Of a DNA stretch of 64,000 nucleotides, positions 33,151 to 42,184 are shown in pieces. Under the pieces are notes generated by a model, which was not told where the DNA came from, searched no databases, and saw nothing but the letters and a program-made list of their open reading frames with translations. The stretch lies in contig NZ_CP120677.1 of assembly GCF_029537395.1 (NCBI RefSeq), positions 1-64,000 on the forward strand, in the 5' to 3' direction. This DNA comes from Tissierella sp. Yu-01. GTDB taxonomy: Bacteria; Bacillota; Clostridia; Tissierellales; Tissierellaceae. The position numbers and the translations under genes were made by a program. Within the stretch, counting starts at the first letter, position 1. Each line of letters begins with the position of its first letter.

Positions 33151-34923
33151 TTATGGTATCATATCCTTAATTCTATCCAATAGTGCTGCCATTTGTGCAC
33201 GAGTAATCTTATCTGTTGGTCTAAAAGTTTTATCTTCAAAGCCTTCGAATATTTTATTCTCAGCCATAGATAAAATATATTGATAAGACCATCTATTTGA
33301 ATCGATATCCTTAAAAGGACTTTGTTTTTTGTTATCAGAAGGTGAAACTTCTAATAATCGATAAAGCAAAGTAGCCATTTCTTCCCTTGTCATGAATTCA
33401 TCAGGGGCGAATCTTTGATTGCCTTTTCCATTCATTAAACCATGCTGTGCAGCAAGTTCAATATCTGTTTTTGCCCAATGATTGTTTTGCACATCTATAA
33501 AATAAGGTGAAGTTGTATTATTTCTACTTAAATCTAGAATACGAACTAGAAGAGTAGCAGCTTGGGCTCTAGTCAATGGAGTGTTAGGTTCAAAGTAAAA
33601 GTCTCTAGTTCCAACCATCCAACCCTTTTCATTTATAGCCAGTATTGGAGCTTTTGCCCAACCTTCTTCAACGTCTATAAATATACTACTGCTATTGGAC
33701 CACTGGTTATAAACATCCCAAATATTTTGAGTAGCTTGATGAAGACTCCAACTACCTGCTCCTTTTAAATCATATTTTTCAATTAACTGTAATTTGTTTA
33801 GGATAGATTCCTCATTTTCAAACCATATTTCATATGTTCCTTTGGGGATATCTTTTTCGTTTCCCGTAATATTAACTGTAGCCTTAGGAGACTTGTAACG
33901 TGTATCAAAATTTATTTTTCCATTATATTTTTTGACGAGCTCATTAATTCTAATTAGGCTAATACCCTTTCCCTTTATGCTACCATCACTTTTCCAATAC
34001 CTCCCGTAGAAAGGAAGACCTACTACAATCTTTGAAGGAGGCACGTCTTTTAATAGATGTTGTATAGATCTTTCTGTAAATTGAATACTTGAGACTGGAC
34101 CAGGGGTATTATCTCCCTCATAATGTTCATCATATGACATGATCATAAGGTAATCTACATATTTAGCTAAATTTTCATTGTCAAATGAGCCGTAGTATCC
34201 TGATGTCCATCCATTGGGGTTAGCTACTACAGCTACTGAAACTTCTTTATCTTTTGGAAGTGCCTCTCTCAATTCCTTTATAAAGAGTGTAAAGTTGTCC
34301 CTGTCAGTATGGGATAAGTTTTCTATATCCACATTAATTCCATCAAGATTATACTCATTAATAACTTTAACCAAATCCTTAATTAAGACTTTTCTATTTT
34401 TTAGGGCTGCCTGACCTTTAGCTTGGTCCCAGTGATTACTGAGAAATGGGACTACTTTGAAGTTTCTTTTTTGCATCTCTTTAATAGTATAAGAATCAAA
34501 TTGTGAGGTTAAATGCAAATTTCCATCTGATGTTAAATCAAAATAGCTTGGAGATACTACATCTAATACATTTCCTGTTTTACTTAAAGTATCAATAAGG
34601 GCATTGCCTGCACCAAAATAAGCATAAGTCATATTAAAAACAGGTTTTACTTTAGTTTCAGCTTTAGCTGCATATCCTGTAATGCCTTGCATAGTTATAT
34701 TTGCTACGACTATCGATCCAACTATTAATTTAACACTATTAATTTTTAAATCGGGAAACTTGTTTTCAATAAAGTTCTTAATAAATTTATTTAAATTTTC
34801 GTTTTGATCTTCTCTGTTACTTCCAAATTCATCGGCAAATTCAGTTAATCCTATATCTAGATACAGGACAAGGGTATAGCCATTCTCATTTTTTTCTAAT
34901 TTATAGTTTCTAATAAAATTCAT
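33151..34923 (-). CDS. GH18 family glycosidase with three SLH domains
   Basis: 590 residues from the ATG at 34923 (GGAGG 5 bases upstream). Order: a cytoplasmic-looking N-terminal domain (1-65), a hydrophobic segment (about 65-85, ending YAAKA), a glycoside hydrolase 18 barrel (about 93-405) with the catalytic DGINVDIE motif (acid Glu201), FYGRYW and AGSWSLHQ, then three S-layer homology repeats (about 410-590) with TRAQAA, TREEMA and TRAQMA motifs. It probably cleaves N-acetylglucosamine linkages in peptidoglycan, as spore-cortex enzymes of this family do, while held on the wall by the SLH repeats. An N-terminal domain before the membrane segment is unusual for a secreted enzyme. Confidence 0.87.
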   Translation of the reverse strand: MNFIRNYKLEKNENGYTLVLYLDIGLTEFADEFGSNREDQNENLNKFIKNFIENKFPDLKINSVKLIVGSIVVANITMQGITGYAAKAETKVKPVFNMTYAYFGAGNALIDTLSKTGNVLDVVSPSYFDLTSDGNLHLTSQFDSYTIKEMQKRNFKVVPFLSNHWDQAKGQAALKNRKVLIKDLVKVINEYNLDGINVDIENLSHTDRDNFTLFIKELREALPKDKEVSVAVVANPNGWTSGYYGSFDNENLAKYVDYLMIMSYDEHYEGDNTPGPVSSIQFTERSIQHLLKDVPPSKIVVGLPFYGRYWKSDGSIKGKGISLIRINELVKKYNGKINFDTRYKSPKATVNITGNEKDIPKGTYEIWFENEESILNKLQLIEKYDLKGAGSWSLHQATQNIWDVYNQWSNSSSIFIDVEEGWAKAPILAINEKGWMVGTRDFYFEPNTPLTRAQAATLLVRILDLSRNNTTSPYFIDVQNNHWAKTDIELAAQHGLMNGKGNQRFAPDEFMTREEMATLLYRLLEVSPSDNKKQSPFKDIDSNRWSYQYILSMAENKIFEGFEDKTFRPTDKITRAQMAALLDRIKDMIP

Positions 34924-35114
34924 CTTGACCTCCAATTCAAAAACTTAGATAAAAAATCAACTTATTATATTAGTCTTTCCATAAAATGAAAAGATACTAT
35001 TAAGTTTAAGAAGGAATCTGAAAAATTATGTAGAATAGTTAATAAATATAGATGAGAAGTAAAATAAGAAATAATGTAGACTTGGAGTAATCTATTAAAT
35101 AGGAAGGTGAAATT

Positions 35115-35678
35115 ATGAGACGAAGTGATAGAGAAATGAGTAGAGAATTTGGCATTCAAGTTGTTGATAAGTCAAGATATGGGATTATTTCTATGATAGA
35201 TAAGAATAACGAACCTTATGGAATTCCACTTTCTATTGTAAGAGATGAAAGTACATTGTATTTTCATTCGGCAACGGATGGAAGAAAAGTAAAAATATTC
35301 AAGGAAAGTCCTAATGTTAGTGTGGTCTTTGTAGGGGAAGTAAATGTACCACAAATACATACTAAAGAAGAATTAGATGAAATATTAAAAGATGAATCTA
35401 AAACAGGAGTCCTTGTTAGCAGTGTATTTACAACAGAGTTTGAATCAGCAGTTGTGAAAGGCAAAGTAAAATTAGTAGAAGATGAACAAGAAAAAATTAA
35501 AGCCCTGAAGCTTATATGTGAAAAATACACTCCAACATATATGAATTACTTTGATATTGCTATAAAATCTGGAGCAATAAGAACTAATGTATATAGAATA
35601 GATATAGAAACAATCAATGCAAAAAGAAAAAAGTACGATTCAAAAGGTGAAGAAATGAAATGGCGTAGAATGGAATAA
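35115..35678 (+). CDS. Pyridoxamine-phosphate-oxidase-like FMN split-barrel protein
   Basis: 187 residues. RYGIISMIDKNNEPYGIPLS, LYFHSATDGRKVKIFKESPNVSVVFVGE and the C-terminal VYRIDIETINAKRKKYD are the pattern of the NimA-like/general-stress FMN split-barrel family. Members bind flavin and reduce small compounds, and Nim proteins reduce nitroimidazoles. The exact substrate here is unknown. AGGAAGG precedes the ATG. It stands alone at the beginning of the second accessory row. Confidence 0.85.
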   Translation: MRRSDREMSREFGIQVVDKSRYGIISMIDKNNEPYGIPLSIVRDESTLYFHSATDGRKVKIFKESPNVSVVFVGEVNVPQIHTKEELDEILKDESKTGVLVSSVFTTEFESAVVKGKVKLVEDEQEKIKALKLICEKYTPTYMNYFDIAIKSGAIRTNVYRIDIETINAKRKKYDSKGEEMKWRRME

Positions 35679-36006
35679 TTTATTATGGCAATATAGATTG
35701 CTTGGTGCCCTAAATGACCCTTAATGTTATGAAACTATCTGCAGTGTTTGAAGAATTTCCTGAACAATGATTACAATAGTACATGACTATGGATCAGAAC
35801 TTATATAATGGGATTAAAGACAAATATATAAAAGACACTTTTAATGGTGAAGATGAATTTTATTATATGGAATATGCATTGTAATAGGAAGTAAGAATGA
35901 TACTACTAGAGTTATAGTTGCTTCATATCATTTATATTTTATGTAATTATGGTATAATATTTTGGATTAACACTTGATTAAATGATGGCATCTAGGAGGA
36001 TAATTG
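35679..36006 (+). other. Intergenic with a possible gene remnant and repeats
   Basis: About 330 bases. A 35-codon open tail at 35780-35884 (reading ...NGIKDKYIKDTFNGEDEFYYMEYAL) could be the last piece of a deleted gene. GCATTGTAATAGGAAG at 35875-35890 resembles the motif repeats A-C. 35924-35944 is the exact second copy of the 21-bp repeat at 4388. AGGAGGA at 35994 is the next gene's ribosome site. Confidence 0.4.
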
Positions 36007-36537
36007 ATGGATATTAAAATAAGACAGGAATCAATTGATGATTATAGCGTTACAGAGAATGTCGTGGAAAAAACATTTAAAAATGCAGAGCATACTGATC
36101 ATAAGGAACAATTTTTAGTTGCTAATTTAAGAAAAAGTGAAGCCTTTGTACCCGAACTTTCTCTTGTGGCTGAAATAGGCAAAGAAATTATAGGTCATGC
36201 CATGTATACAAAAATTATTATTAAAAATAATGTTCAAGAATATCATTCACTTGCATTAGCTCCAGTTTCAGTTTTACCAGAGTATCAAAGTAAGGGAATA
36301 GGTAGTGCATTAATTAAACAAGGGTTAGAAAAGGCCAAAGAACTTGGATTTAAATCAGTTATAGTTCTTGGTCATAGTGAATATTATCCAAGGTTTGGAT
36401 TTAAACCTGCTAGCTTATGGAATATAAATGCCCCTTTTGAAGTTCCAGATGATAGTTTTCTTGCATTGGAACTAGAGGATAGTAGCCTTGCTAATGTTTC
36501 AGGAACTGTAGTATATCCAAAGGAATTCTTTGAATAA
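36007..36537 (+). CDS. GNAT family N-acetyltransferase (YhbS-like)
   Basis: 176 residues. LALAPVSVLPEYQSKGIGSALIKQGL is the acetyl-CoA-binding motif A (Q/RxxGxGS), followed by VIVLGHSEYYPRFGFKPAS, typical of the YhbS group of uncharacterised acetyltransferases. The ATG at 36007 follows AGGAGG by 7 bases. A TTG directly before it is not needed. It is part of a row of single accessory genes on the plus strand separated by repeats and short terminators. Confidence 0.87.
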   Translation: MDIKIRQESIDDYSVTENVVEKTFKNAEHTDHKEQFLVANLRKSEAFVPELSLVAEIGKEIIGHAMYTKIIIKNNVQEYHSLALAPVSVLPEYQSKGIGSALIKQGLEKAKELGFKSVIVLGHSEYYPRFGFKPASLWNINAPFEVPDDSFLALELEDSSLANVSGTVVYPKEFFE

Positions 36538-36669
36538 ATTTGTTATGGAGGGTTAAGATTTTAAGTTTATTATTAATTGTATTCTTAAGTATCTCGCTTA
36601 TAGGCACTAGGAATCAATACCATATATGTATAGTGACTTGAAAATGAATAATATTACATTTAATGAAGG

Positions 36670-36698
36670 CAACCAGAGAATATTTTGGTTGTTTTTTT
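36670..36698 (+). terminator. Small intrinsic terminator
   Basis: CAACCA (36670-36675) and TGGTTG (36686-36691) followed by GTTTTTTT-type T's. The DNA before it (36540-36660) has a GGAGGG and a short hydrophobic reading frame without a proper start, so what is terminated is unclear apart from read-through from the GNAT gene. Confidence 0.55.
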
Positions 36699-36703
36699 AA
36701 TAT

Positions 36704-36724
36704 GAAGCATCACAACAGTAGAAA
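36704..36724 (+). repeat. Intergenic motif repeat, copy C
   Basis: GAAGCATCACAACAGTAGAA just before the NUDIX gene. Compare copies A (4136) and B (5286). All stand 30-60 bases ahead of an accessory gene. Confidence 0.4.
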
Positions 36725-36752
36725 ATGATAAAGTAGGAATAGGGGTGGTTAG

Positions 36753-37253
36753 ATGGAGTTATTTGCTAAACCTGGAGTAGGTGGAATAATAGAAAAGAAT
36801 ATTGATGGAGTAGATTACATATTAATTCAAGATAGGTGCAAAGATGATGCTAAACAGGAGTATGGACTGTTAGAAATTCCTGCTGGGAAAATAAGAGAGT
36901 TTGAGAACATTTTTGATTGTTTGAGAAGAGAGATTTTGGAGGAAACTGGATTAAGGGTTACAAATATAAAAGGTGAGGATGAAGCAACAATTTTAGAAAC
37001 TAATGGGTATAAAGTGTTAAACTATATACCATTTTCTTGTAGTCAAAATATTCAAGGAGCATATCCGATAATGGTACAAACATTTATATGTAATGCTGAT
37101 GGAGAATTATTAAATAAGAGTAATGAAACAAAAAATATTAGATGGATACCATTAATAGAATTAAAGAAATTATTAGAAGGTGATAATAGTTTATTTTATC
37201 CAATGCACATTAAAACTTTAGAAAGATATTTAAAAACAAAATTAGGATATTAA
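36753..37253 (+). CDS. NUDIX hydrolase
   Basis: 166 residues with a complete Nudix box: GKIREFE, seven residues, REILEETGL. The preceding IPAGK and following TKNIRWIPL match ADP-ribose pyrophosphatase-like members. The enzyme hydrolyses a nucleoside-diphosphate derivative with metal ions bound by the box glutamates. The substrate is not assignable. GGGGTGG precedes the ATG. It is not a copy of the broken NUDIX gene at 3669, since sequence outside the box differs. Confidence 0.87.
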   Translation: MELFAKPGVGGIIEKNIDGVDYILIQDRCKDDAKQEYGLLEIPAGKIREFENIFDCLRREILEETGLRVTNIKGEDEATILETNGYKVLNYIPFSCSQNIQGAYPIMVQTFICNADGELLNKSNETKNIRWIPLIELKKLLEGDNSLFYPMHIKTLERYLKTKLGY

Positions 37254-37390
37254 GTTGACTATGACTATGGATGAGATTTCTTGCCAAGAAGTATATACCA
37301 AAAAGAAAGTTTCTATGGAGATATTTATTGGTTTGGGATAAGTTCGACTCGATTGGGTAGATTTTATTGTAAGAAGAGAGGAGCTATCAA

Positions 37391-37966
37391 ATGAATGATA
37401 TAATTAATGGAAATAAGGAATTAACACAAGAACAACGTGATGAACTATTAAAAACGCTTAAAGCACGTTTTGAGAAAAACATGAACTTCCACAAAGGTAT
37501 TGAATGGGATAAAGTACAAACAAAGCTTGAAGCAAATGCTGAAAAATTGTGGTCGCTTAATGAAATGGAGAGAACTGGAGGCGAACCGGATGTTGTTGGT
37601 TACGATAACAATACTGACGAGTACATTTTTTATGATTGTTCATCAGAAACTCCAAATGGGCGTAGAAGTATCTGTTATGATCGTGAAGCACTAGAGTCAA
37701 GAAAAAAGAATAAACCAGAAAATAGCGCTATAGATATGGCTCGTGTGATGGGGATTGAGCTTCTAACAGAAGAAGAATACCGAGAGCTACAGAAACTTGG
37801 TAAATTTGATACGAAGACATCGAGTTGGGTGAAAACACCTGTTAATATTAGAAAACTTGGTGGAGCTATATTTTGTGATCGCCGCTATGAGACTGTCTTT
37901 GTGTACCACAATGGAGCAGATTCCTACTATGGTGTCAGGGGGTTTCGTGGTTCATTAAGGGTCTAG
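37391..37966 (+). CDS. DUF4256 protein
   Basis: 191 residues showing the DUF4256 pattern: LLKTLKARFEKNMNFHKGIEW, LNEMERTGGEPDVVGYD, YIFYDCSSETPNGRRSICYD, IELLTEEEYRELQKLG, SSWVKTPVNIRKLGGAIFCDRR and FVYHNGADSYYGVRGFRG. The family is soluble, found in many bacteria and of unknown function. Its Arg/Asp-rich conserved blocks suggest an enzyme. AGAGGAG lies 7 bases before the ATG. The gap upstream (37254-37390) shows no feature. Confidence 0.87.
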   Translation: MNDIINGNKELTQEQRDELLKTLKARFEKNMNFHKGIEWDKVQTKLEANAEKLWSLNEMERTGGEPDVVGYDNNTDEYIFYDCSSETPNGRRSICYDREALESRKKNKPENSAIDMARVMGIELLTEEEYRELQKLGKFDTKTSSWVKTPVNIRKLGGAIFCDRRYETVFVYHNGADSYYGVRGFRGSLRV

Positions 37967-37996
37967 CTAATGATATTACAATAGGAGGAGTTTTTT

Positions 37997-38265
37997 ATGG
38001 CTACTTTTGAAGATTTTATGAAACTATATGGTGGTTTTGAGGACAAACATCAGGTCTATAAGTGTTTTACCAATGACTATGACACAAAAAATACTGTGAC
38101 GGTATCAAGCAAAAAAGTAACGAGTAATGCAGAAGTATCAACCTGGCAAAGCGAAATAAATGGCATACACTGTCTAGTGAGAACGGAACGGCCAGCATGC
38201 CACAAAAGTATTTAAACACAGTTAGATTCGACAACACTGAAGGGACGCCTCTAGGTAAACTGTAA
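37997..38265 (+). CDS. Small unknown protein, possibly frameshifted
   Basis: The open frame runs from the ATG at 37997 (AGGAGG upstream) to 38215, 72 residues, with no recognised family. After about residue 60 the sense looks better one frame over, reading ENGTASMPQKYLNTVRF and ending at a TAA at 38265. One missing base near 38172 would give an 89-residue product. Which end is true cannot be settled here. It is adjacent to the DUF4256 gene by 30 bases and so probably on the same message. Confidence 0.45.
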
Positions 38266-38317
38266 TTTAGAAGGGTTGTATACACGCTTAATATTTATAA
38301 TAATTAGGAGAGTATGG

Positions 38318-39049
38318 ATGAAAGAAAATAAATATGATGATAAAGTATTTTTTGAAAAATATAGCCAAATGAGTCGGTCAAAAGAAGGACTATCTTGTGC
38401 AGGAGAATGGGAGACATTGAAAAAGATGTTACCAGATTTTACAGGAAAGAGAATACTAGATTTAGGATGTGGCTATGGATGGCATTCAATTTGTGCTATG
38501 GAAAATGGTGCATCCTCGGTAGTAGGAATTGATATCTCTCAAAAGATGCTAGAAATAGCAAAAGAAAAAACGCACTTTCCAGAAGTTGAATATATATGTG
38601 TTGCAATAGAAGATATGGATTTCAAGGAAGAGAGCTTTGATATAGTCCTAAGCTCATTAGCATTTCATTATATAAAAGACTATAAAGAATTAATTAAGAA
38701 GATAAATAAGGTACTAAAACCAAATGGCAAACTTATTTTTACAGTTGAACATCCTGTATTTACAGCTTATGGTACACAGGACTGGTACTATGATAATAAT
38801 AAAGAAATCCTACATTTTCCAGTGGATAATTATTACTATGAAGGAAAAAGAATAACAAAGTTCTTAGGTGAAGATATTGTAAAATATCACAGAACAATAA
38901 CAACATATCTAAACACATTGCTTATAAATAATTTTGCTATAAACCAAATTATAGAACCTCAGCCACCTGAAGACATGATGGGTATTCCAGGAATGAAAGA
39001 CGAAATGAGACGACCTATGATGCTTATCATATCAGCAATAAAATGCTGA
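38318..39049 (+). CDS. Class I SAM-dependent methyltransferase
   Basis: 243 residues. Motif I is ILDLGCGYGWHSICAME, the acidic end of strand 2 is VVGIDIS, motif IV is FDIVLSSLAFHYI, and LKPNGKLIFTVEHPVF follows. This fits the Methyltransf_11 group acting on small molecules. ATG at 38318 after AGGAG. An upstream in-frame extension has no ribosome site. It is followed 18 bases later by a GNAT gene. The late conserved EPQPPEDMMG segment is shared by a clostridial subgroup whose substrate I do not know. Confidence 0.87.
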   Translation: MKENKYDDKVFFEKYSQMSRSKEGLSCAGEWETLKKMLPDFTGKRILDLGCGYGWHSICAMENGASSVVGIDISQKMLEIAKEKTHFPEVEYICVAIEDMDFKEESFDIVLSSLAFHYIKDYKELIKKINKVLKPNGKLIFTVEHPVFTAYGTQDWYYDNNKEILHFPVDNYYYEGKRITKFLGEDIVKYHRTITTYLNTLLINNFAINQIIEPQPPEDMMGIPGMKDEMRRPMMLIISAIKC

Positions 39050-39067
39050 TTGATGAAAGGTTAGAAT

Positions 39068-39517
39068 ATGCAATTAAGAGAATATGATGCTATAAGTGAT
39101 GGAGAAATTGATATTGTCTTATATAAGAAATGTAATGGTGATACTTTAAAGGTTTTTTTACCAGAGTATAAATTTCATATTTTACTACATGGATCAGATG
39201 TTATAATAGGACATATAAATTTAAGACTAGGAAACACAGAAAAAATATTGAAGTACATTGGTCATATTGGTTATGGTATAGATGAGGAATATCGTGGAAA
39301 GAAATATGCTGCAAAGGCTTGTAGAATTATTAAAGAAATAGCTAAAGAACATGGAATGGGAAAGGTAATTATTACATGTAATCCAGATAACTATGCTTCA
39401 AGAAAGGTATGTGAAACTATTGGTGCAAAGTTAATTGAGATAATTGATATTCCCAAAACATCAGATGCATACTCTAAAGATGAGACACAGAAATGCAGAT
39501 ATGAGTGGGAGTTGTAG
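39068..39517 (+). CDS. GNAT family N-acetyltransferase
   Basis: 149 residues. IGYGIDEEYRGKKYAAKACRIIKEIAK is the acetyl-CoA motif (RGKKYAAKA in the RxxGxA pattern), with VIITCNPDNYASRKVCETIGAKL at the C-terminal half. This is like the ribosomal-protein/aminoglycoside-type GNAT group (Acetyltransf_3), so the acceptor is uncertain. AAAGG precedes the ATG. Its last codons precede the radical SAM start by 17 bases, pointing to co-transcription with the methyltransferase and radical SAM genes. Confidence 0.85.
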   Translation: MQLREYDAISDGEIDIVLYKKCNGDTLKVFLPEYKFHILLHGSDVIIGHINLRLGNTEKILKYIGHIGYGIDEEYRGKKYAAKACRIIKEIAKEHGMGKVIITCNPDNYASRKVCETIGAKLIEIIDIPKTSDAYSKDETQKCRYEWEL

Positions 39518-39534
39518 TTGGAAGGGTGATTCTT

Positions 39535-40410
39535 ATGCATGAAGTGGAAGTAAAAGGTATTTTATCTGCTAAAAATGGAATGAATTTATATAGGGGCTGT
39601 ACCCATGGATGTATTTATTGTGATTCTAGAAGTAAATGTTATCAGATAAATCATAAGTTTGAGGATATTGAGGTAAAGAAAAATGCTCCGGAACTTTTGG
39701 AAAAGGCATTAAGAAGCAAACGCAAAAAATGCATGATAGGTACAGGTTCCATGTGTGATCCTTATATTCATCTTGAAGAAAAGCTTGGGCATACGAGAAA
39801 ATGCTTGGAACTCATAAATAAATACGATTTTGGTCTTGCAATACTCACTAAGTCTGCAAGGATATTGCGTGATTTAGATTTATTAAAAGAAATTAATAAT
39901 AAATCAAAGTGTGTGGTTCAAATGACACTAACTACATATGATGAAGATTTGTGTAAGGTTTTAGAACCAAATGTAAGTACAACAAAGGAGCGTCTTGAAG
40001 TATTAAAAGTAATGCAACAAAATGGAATTCCAACAGTTGTATGGTTGGGACCAATTTTGCCATTTATCAATGATACGGAGGAAAACTTGCGTGGACTTCT
40101 AAACTATTGTATAGAGGCAAAAGTCTATGGAATTATATGTTTTGGAATGGGACTAACATTAAGAGATGGAAACCGAGAATACTATTATCAAAAACTAGAT
40201 GAACACTTTCCAGGATTGAAAGAGAAGTATATAGAGAAGTTTGGTAATTCATATGTAGCTGGATGTGATAATTATAAGCAACTTATGAAGATTTTAAGGG
40301 AAATATGTGAAAAACATAATATCATCTGTGATAATGAAAAAGTATTTTCCTACCTTAATGATTTTCCAACGAAAAATAAATTTAAGCAAATAAGTTTGTT
40401 TGATTTGTAA
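39535..40410 (+). CDS. Radical SAM protein of the SPL-like group
   Basis: 291 residues. The iron-sulfur motif RGCTHGCIYCDSR (CxxxCxxC) is near residue 22. It is followed by GTGSMCDPYIHLEEKL, LTKSARILRDLDLL, QMTLTTYDEDL and LGPILPFINDTEENL, as in the spore-photoproduct-lyase-like family of uncharacterised radical SAM enzymes. The ATG at 39535 is preferred (GAAGGGTG upstream) over a frame that overlaps the GNAT gene. It ends at the terminator at 40450. The function is unknown. The family is not SplB itself. Confidence 0.86.
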   Translation: MHEVEVKGILSAKNGMNLYRGCTHGCIYCDSRSKCYQINHKFEDIEVKKNAPELLEKALRSKRKKCMIGTGSMCDPYIHLEEKLGHTRKCLELINKYDFGLAILTKSARILRDLDLLKEINNKSKCVVQMTLTTYDEDLCKVLEPNVSTTKERLEVLKVMQQNGIPTVVWLGPILPFINDTEENLRGLLNYCIEAKVYGIICFGMGLTLRDGNREYYYQKLDEHFPGLKEKYIEKFGNSYVAGCDNYKQLMKILREICEKHNIICDNEKVFSYLNDFPTKNKFKQISLFDL

Positions 40411-40449
40411 AAGATACTTTGATGGAGTAAACTTTTTACGTTATTCTTC

Positions 40450-40485
40450 AAATAAGGTGATTCCGGGTGGAATCACCTTTATTTT
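40450..40485. terminator. Bidirectional terminator
   Basis: AATAAGGTGATTCC and GGAATCACCTTTATT pair around GGGT, between the convergent radical SAM and anti-sigma genes. Confidence 0.8.
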
Positions 40486-40486
40486 C

Positions 40487-41677
40487 CTAATCAATATATC
40501 TTTTAGAAGCCATAACTTGATTTAGCTCTAAGGTTAAAATTTGTTCGTTTTGCACCAATTTAATCAGGTCTTCAGCATTAGCATATATTAGTACTCCATA
40601 GGATTTAACACCATTTTCTTCAACATAATTTAAGGCTTTTTCATAATATTCATGTCTATTGGGACGACCTTCTAAAACATTTATAGCATCTTTTCTATCT
40701 ATGGCATACTTTAGTAAATCCTTAAAGTGTAGCTCATATCCTCTTGGCTCAGGATATGTTGCTTCATGATCAAGACCTACTGGGTTGACTAACCATTCCA
40801 TAAAATCCAAGGCAGGGTATTTTTCTACATTAGGTTTATCAAAGGTAGCTTTAATACTAGGTCTCGTTATAAAACCAAGTAAATCCCAAGCGGTATCATC
40901 ATCTGGTGAAGCTATTCTGACACCAACCCAAACAAAGTTTATATCACGATATTTTAACTGCAACTGATGTAGTTCTTCCATGGTTAAATCCTTTTCAAAT
41001 GTAATCCAAGACGAAGTATATGCCACAGGACTTAATTTCTTGACATGGTTCATAACACGTTCTTTTTGTTCCTTAGAGTCTTCTACATTGAACCAATCAG
41101 GTATTCTTACTGTTTTAAAGTTAAACGATTTGTCATTAATCCAACTGGTATGGTTAGTAATATAATTGCGCCTTTTCAGTTTAGAATTTACGTAATTTAT
41201 TTCTTCAGTAAAAAGATTTGTACGAAAATAATATATATCGTATTCACCTAGTCCCTGTCTATCTACATTTACTAGACTTGATAAAGCAAATCCAGGATAG
41301 TTTAATTCTGTAATGGCTTGCATATCAAAATTAATATCTTGTTCAACTTCTCCTACTGTGACCTTCCCTGGATTATAATATAGGCTATCAATTAAAGGGG
41401 ATATAATAAAAAATATTCCTAATAATAGTGCTATCATTATGCCAACAGAAGTTAATACGACTTTTCTCAGCCTATTATTAACACTTTTTTTAATTTCAAT
41501 AGACTCATCTCTATACTCTTCATCTTTCCTAAAGGATGTATTAAAATCAAAATCAATTATATCTGCAAGATACTCTTCTATTGCCTCATATTTTTCAAGT
41601 TCTTTCTCTACTAGGAGTTTTTCTTCTTCTGATGTTTCACCTTTTTTATATTTACTCATCAATTCTTTAAAATTCAT
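40487..41677 (-). CDS. Anti-sigma factor with Sigma_reg_N/C domains
   Basis: 396 residues. An N-terminal cytoplasmic part (LMSKYKKGETSEEEKLLVEKELEKYEA) is followed by one membrane helix at about residues 73-95 (VVLTSVGIMIALLLGIFFII), then a large extracytoplasmic domain in which the C-terminal half carries AYTSSWITFEKDLTMEELHQL and YGVLIYANAEDLIKL. This is the sigma-factor-regulator N/C architecture paired with ECF sigmas in Firmicutes. It overlaps the sigma gene by 4 bases, so it is translationally coupled. It differs completely from the LolA-like anti-sigma at 25591. Confidence 0.87.
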   Translation of the reverse strand: MNFKELMSKYKKGETSEEEKLLVEKELEKYEAIEEYLADIIDFDFNTSFRKDEEYRDESIEIKKSVNNRLRKVVLTSVGIMIALLLGIFFIISPLIDSLYYNPGKVTVGEVEQDINFDMQAITELNYPGFALSSLVNVDRQGLGEYDIYYFRTNLFTEEINYVNSKLKRRNYITNHTSWINDKSFNFKTVRIPDWFNVEDSKEQKERVMNHVKKLSPVAYTSSWITFEKDLTMEELHQLQLKYRDINFVWVGVRIASPDDDTAWDLLGFITRPSIKATFDKPNVEKYPALDFMEWLVNPVGLDHEATYPEPRGYELHFKDLLKYAIDRKDAINVLEGRPNRHEYYEKALNYVEENGVKSYGVLIYANAEDLIKLVQNEQILTLELNQVMASKRYID

Positions 41678-42162
41678 TTCTCGCCCTCCAATTTAAGCTT
41701 CAACTTTTTCCTAGCTCTAAATAACAATACCTTAGCATTGCTTTCTGTTAATCCTGTAGTCTTAATAATTTCCTTTAGAGTAAAATTACAATAATAATAT
41801 AGTATTATAACTTCCCTATAGGAAGAAGGTAGAGCCATGACCTGTCCATAAAGTCTCCTCTTTTCTTCAGCATCGATTAACTTATCCAATGGAGTTTCTT
41901 CAAGGACTAACATATAATCTAGCTTGTCAATATCACTGAATTCTTTATCTTTTCTAATGTGATCTAAGAATAGATTTTTACAAACTCTAAAGAGCCAATA
42001 CTTTATATATGATATATTATCATCAAAGGATAATATGGCTTTAAAAAAGGTATCACTAGCTAGATCCTGTGCCATATGATGGTCTTTACATAAAGAAAAT
42101 GCATAAAGATAAAGTTCTTTATCGTATTTTATATATAATTTTTCTAGTTGGTCATCTAGCAT
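41674..42162 (-). CDS. ECF RNA polymerase sigma factor
   Basis: 162 residues from the ATG at 42162, 8 bases after AAAGGGG. A GTG six codons earlier overlaps that site. Region 2: LYIKYDKELYLYAFSLCKDHHMAQDLASDTFFKAI. Region 4: ALPSSYREVIILYYYCNFTLKEIIKTTGLTESNAKVLLFRARKKL (read in parts), a canonical helix-turn-helix. It is coupled to the anti-sigma gene downstream. The upstream TGTAAC-N16-CGTTTA element at 42212-42185 suggests self-activation. Confidence 0.92.
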   Translation of the reverse strand: MLDDQLEKLYIKYDKELYLYAFSLCKDHHMAQDLASDTFFKAILSFDDNISYIKYWLFRVCKNLFLDHIRKDKEFSDIDKLDYMLVLEETPLDKLIDAEEKRRLYGQVMALPSSYREVIILYYYCNFTLKEIIKTTGLTESNAKVLLFRARKKLKLKLEGEK

Positions 42163-42184
42163 GAAGAAAGCCCCTTTCACTTAA

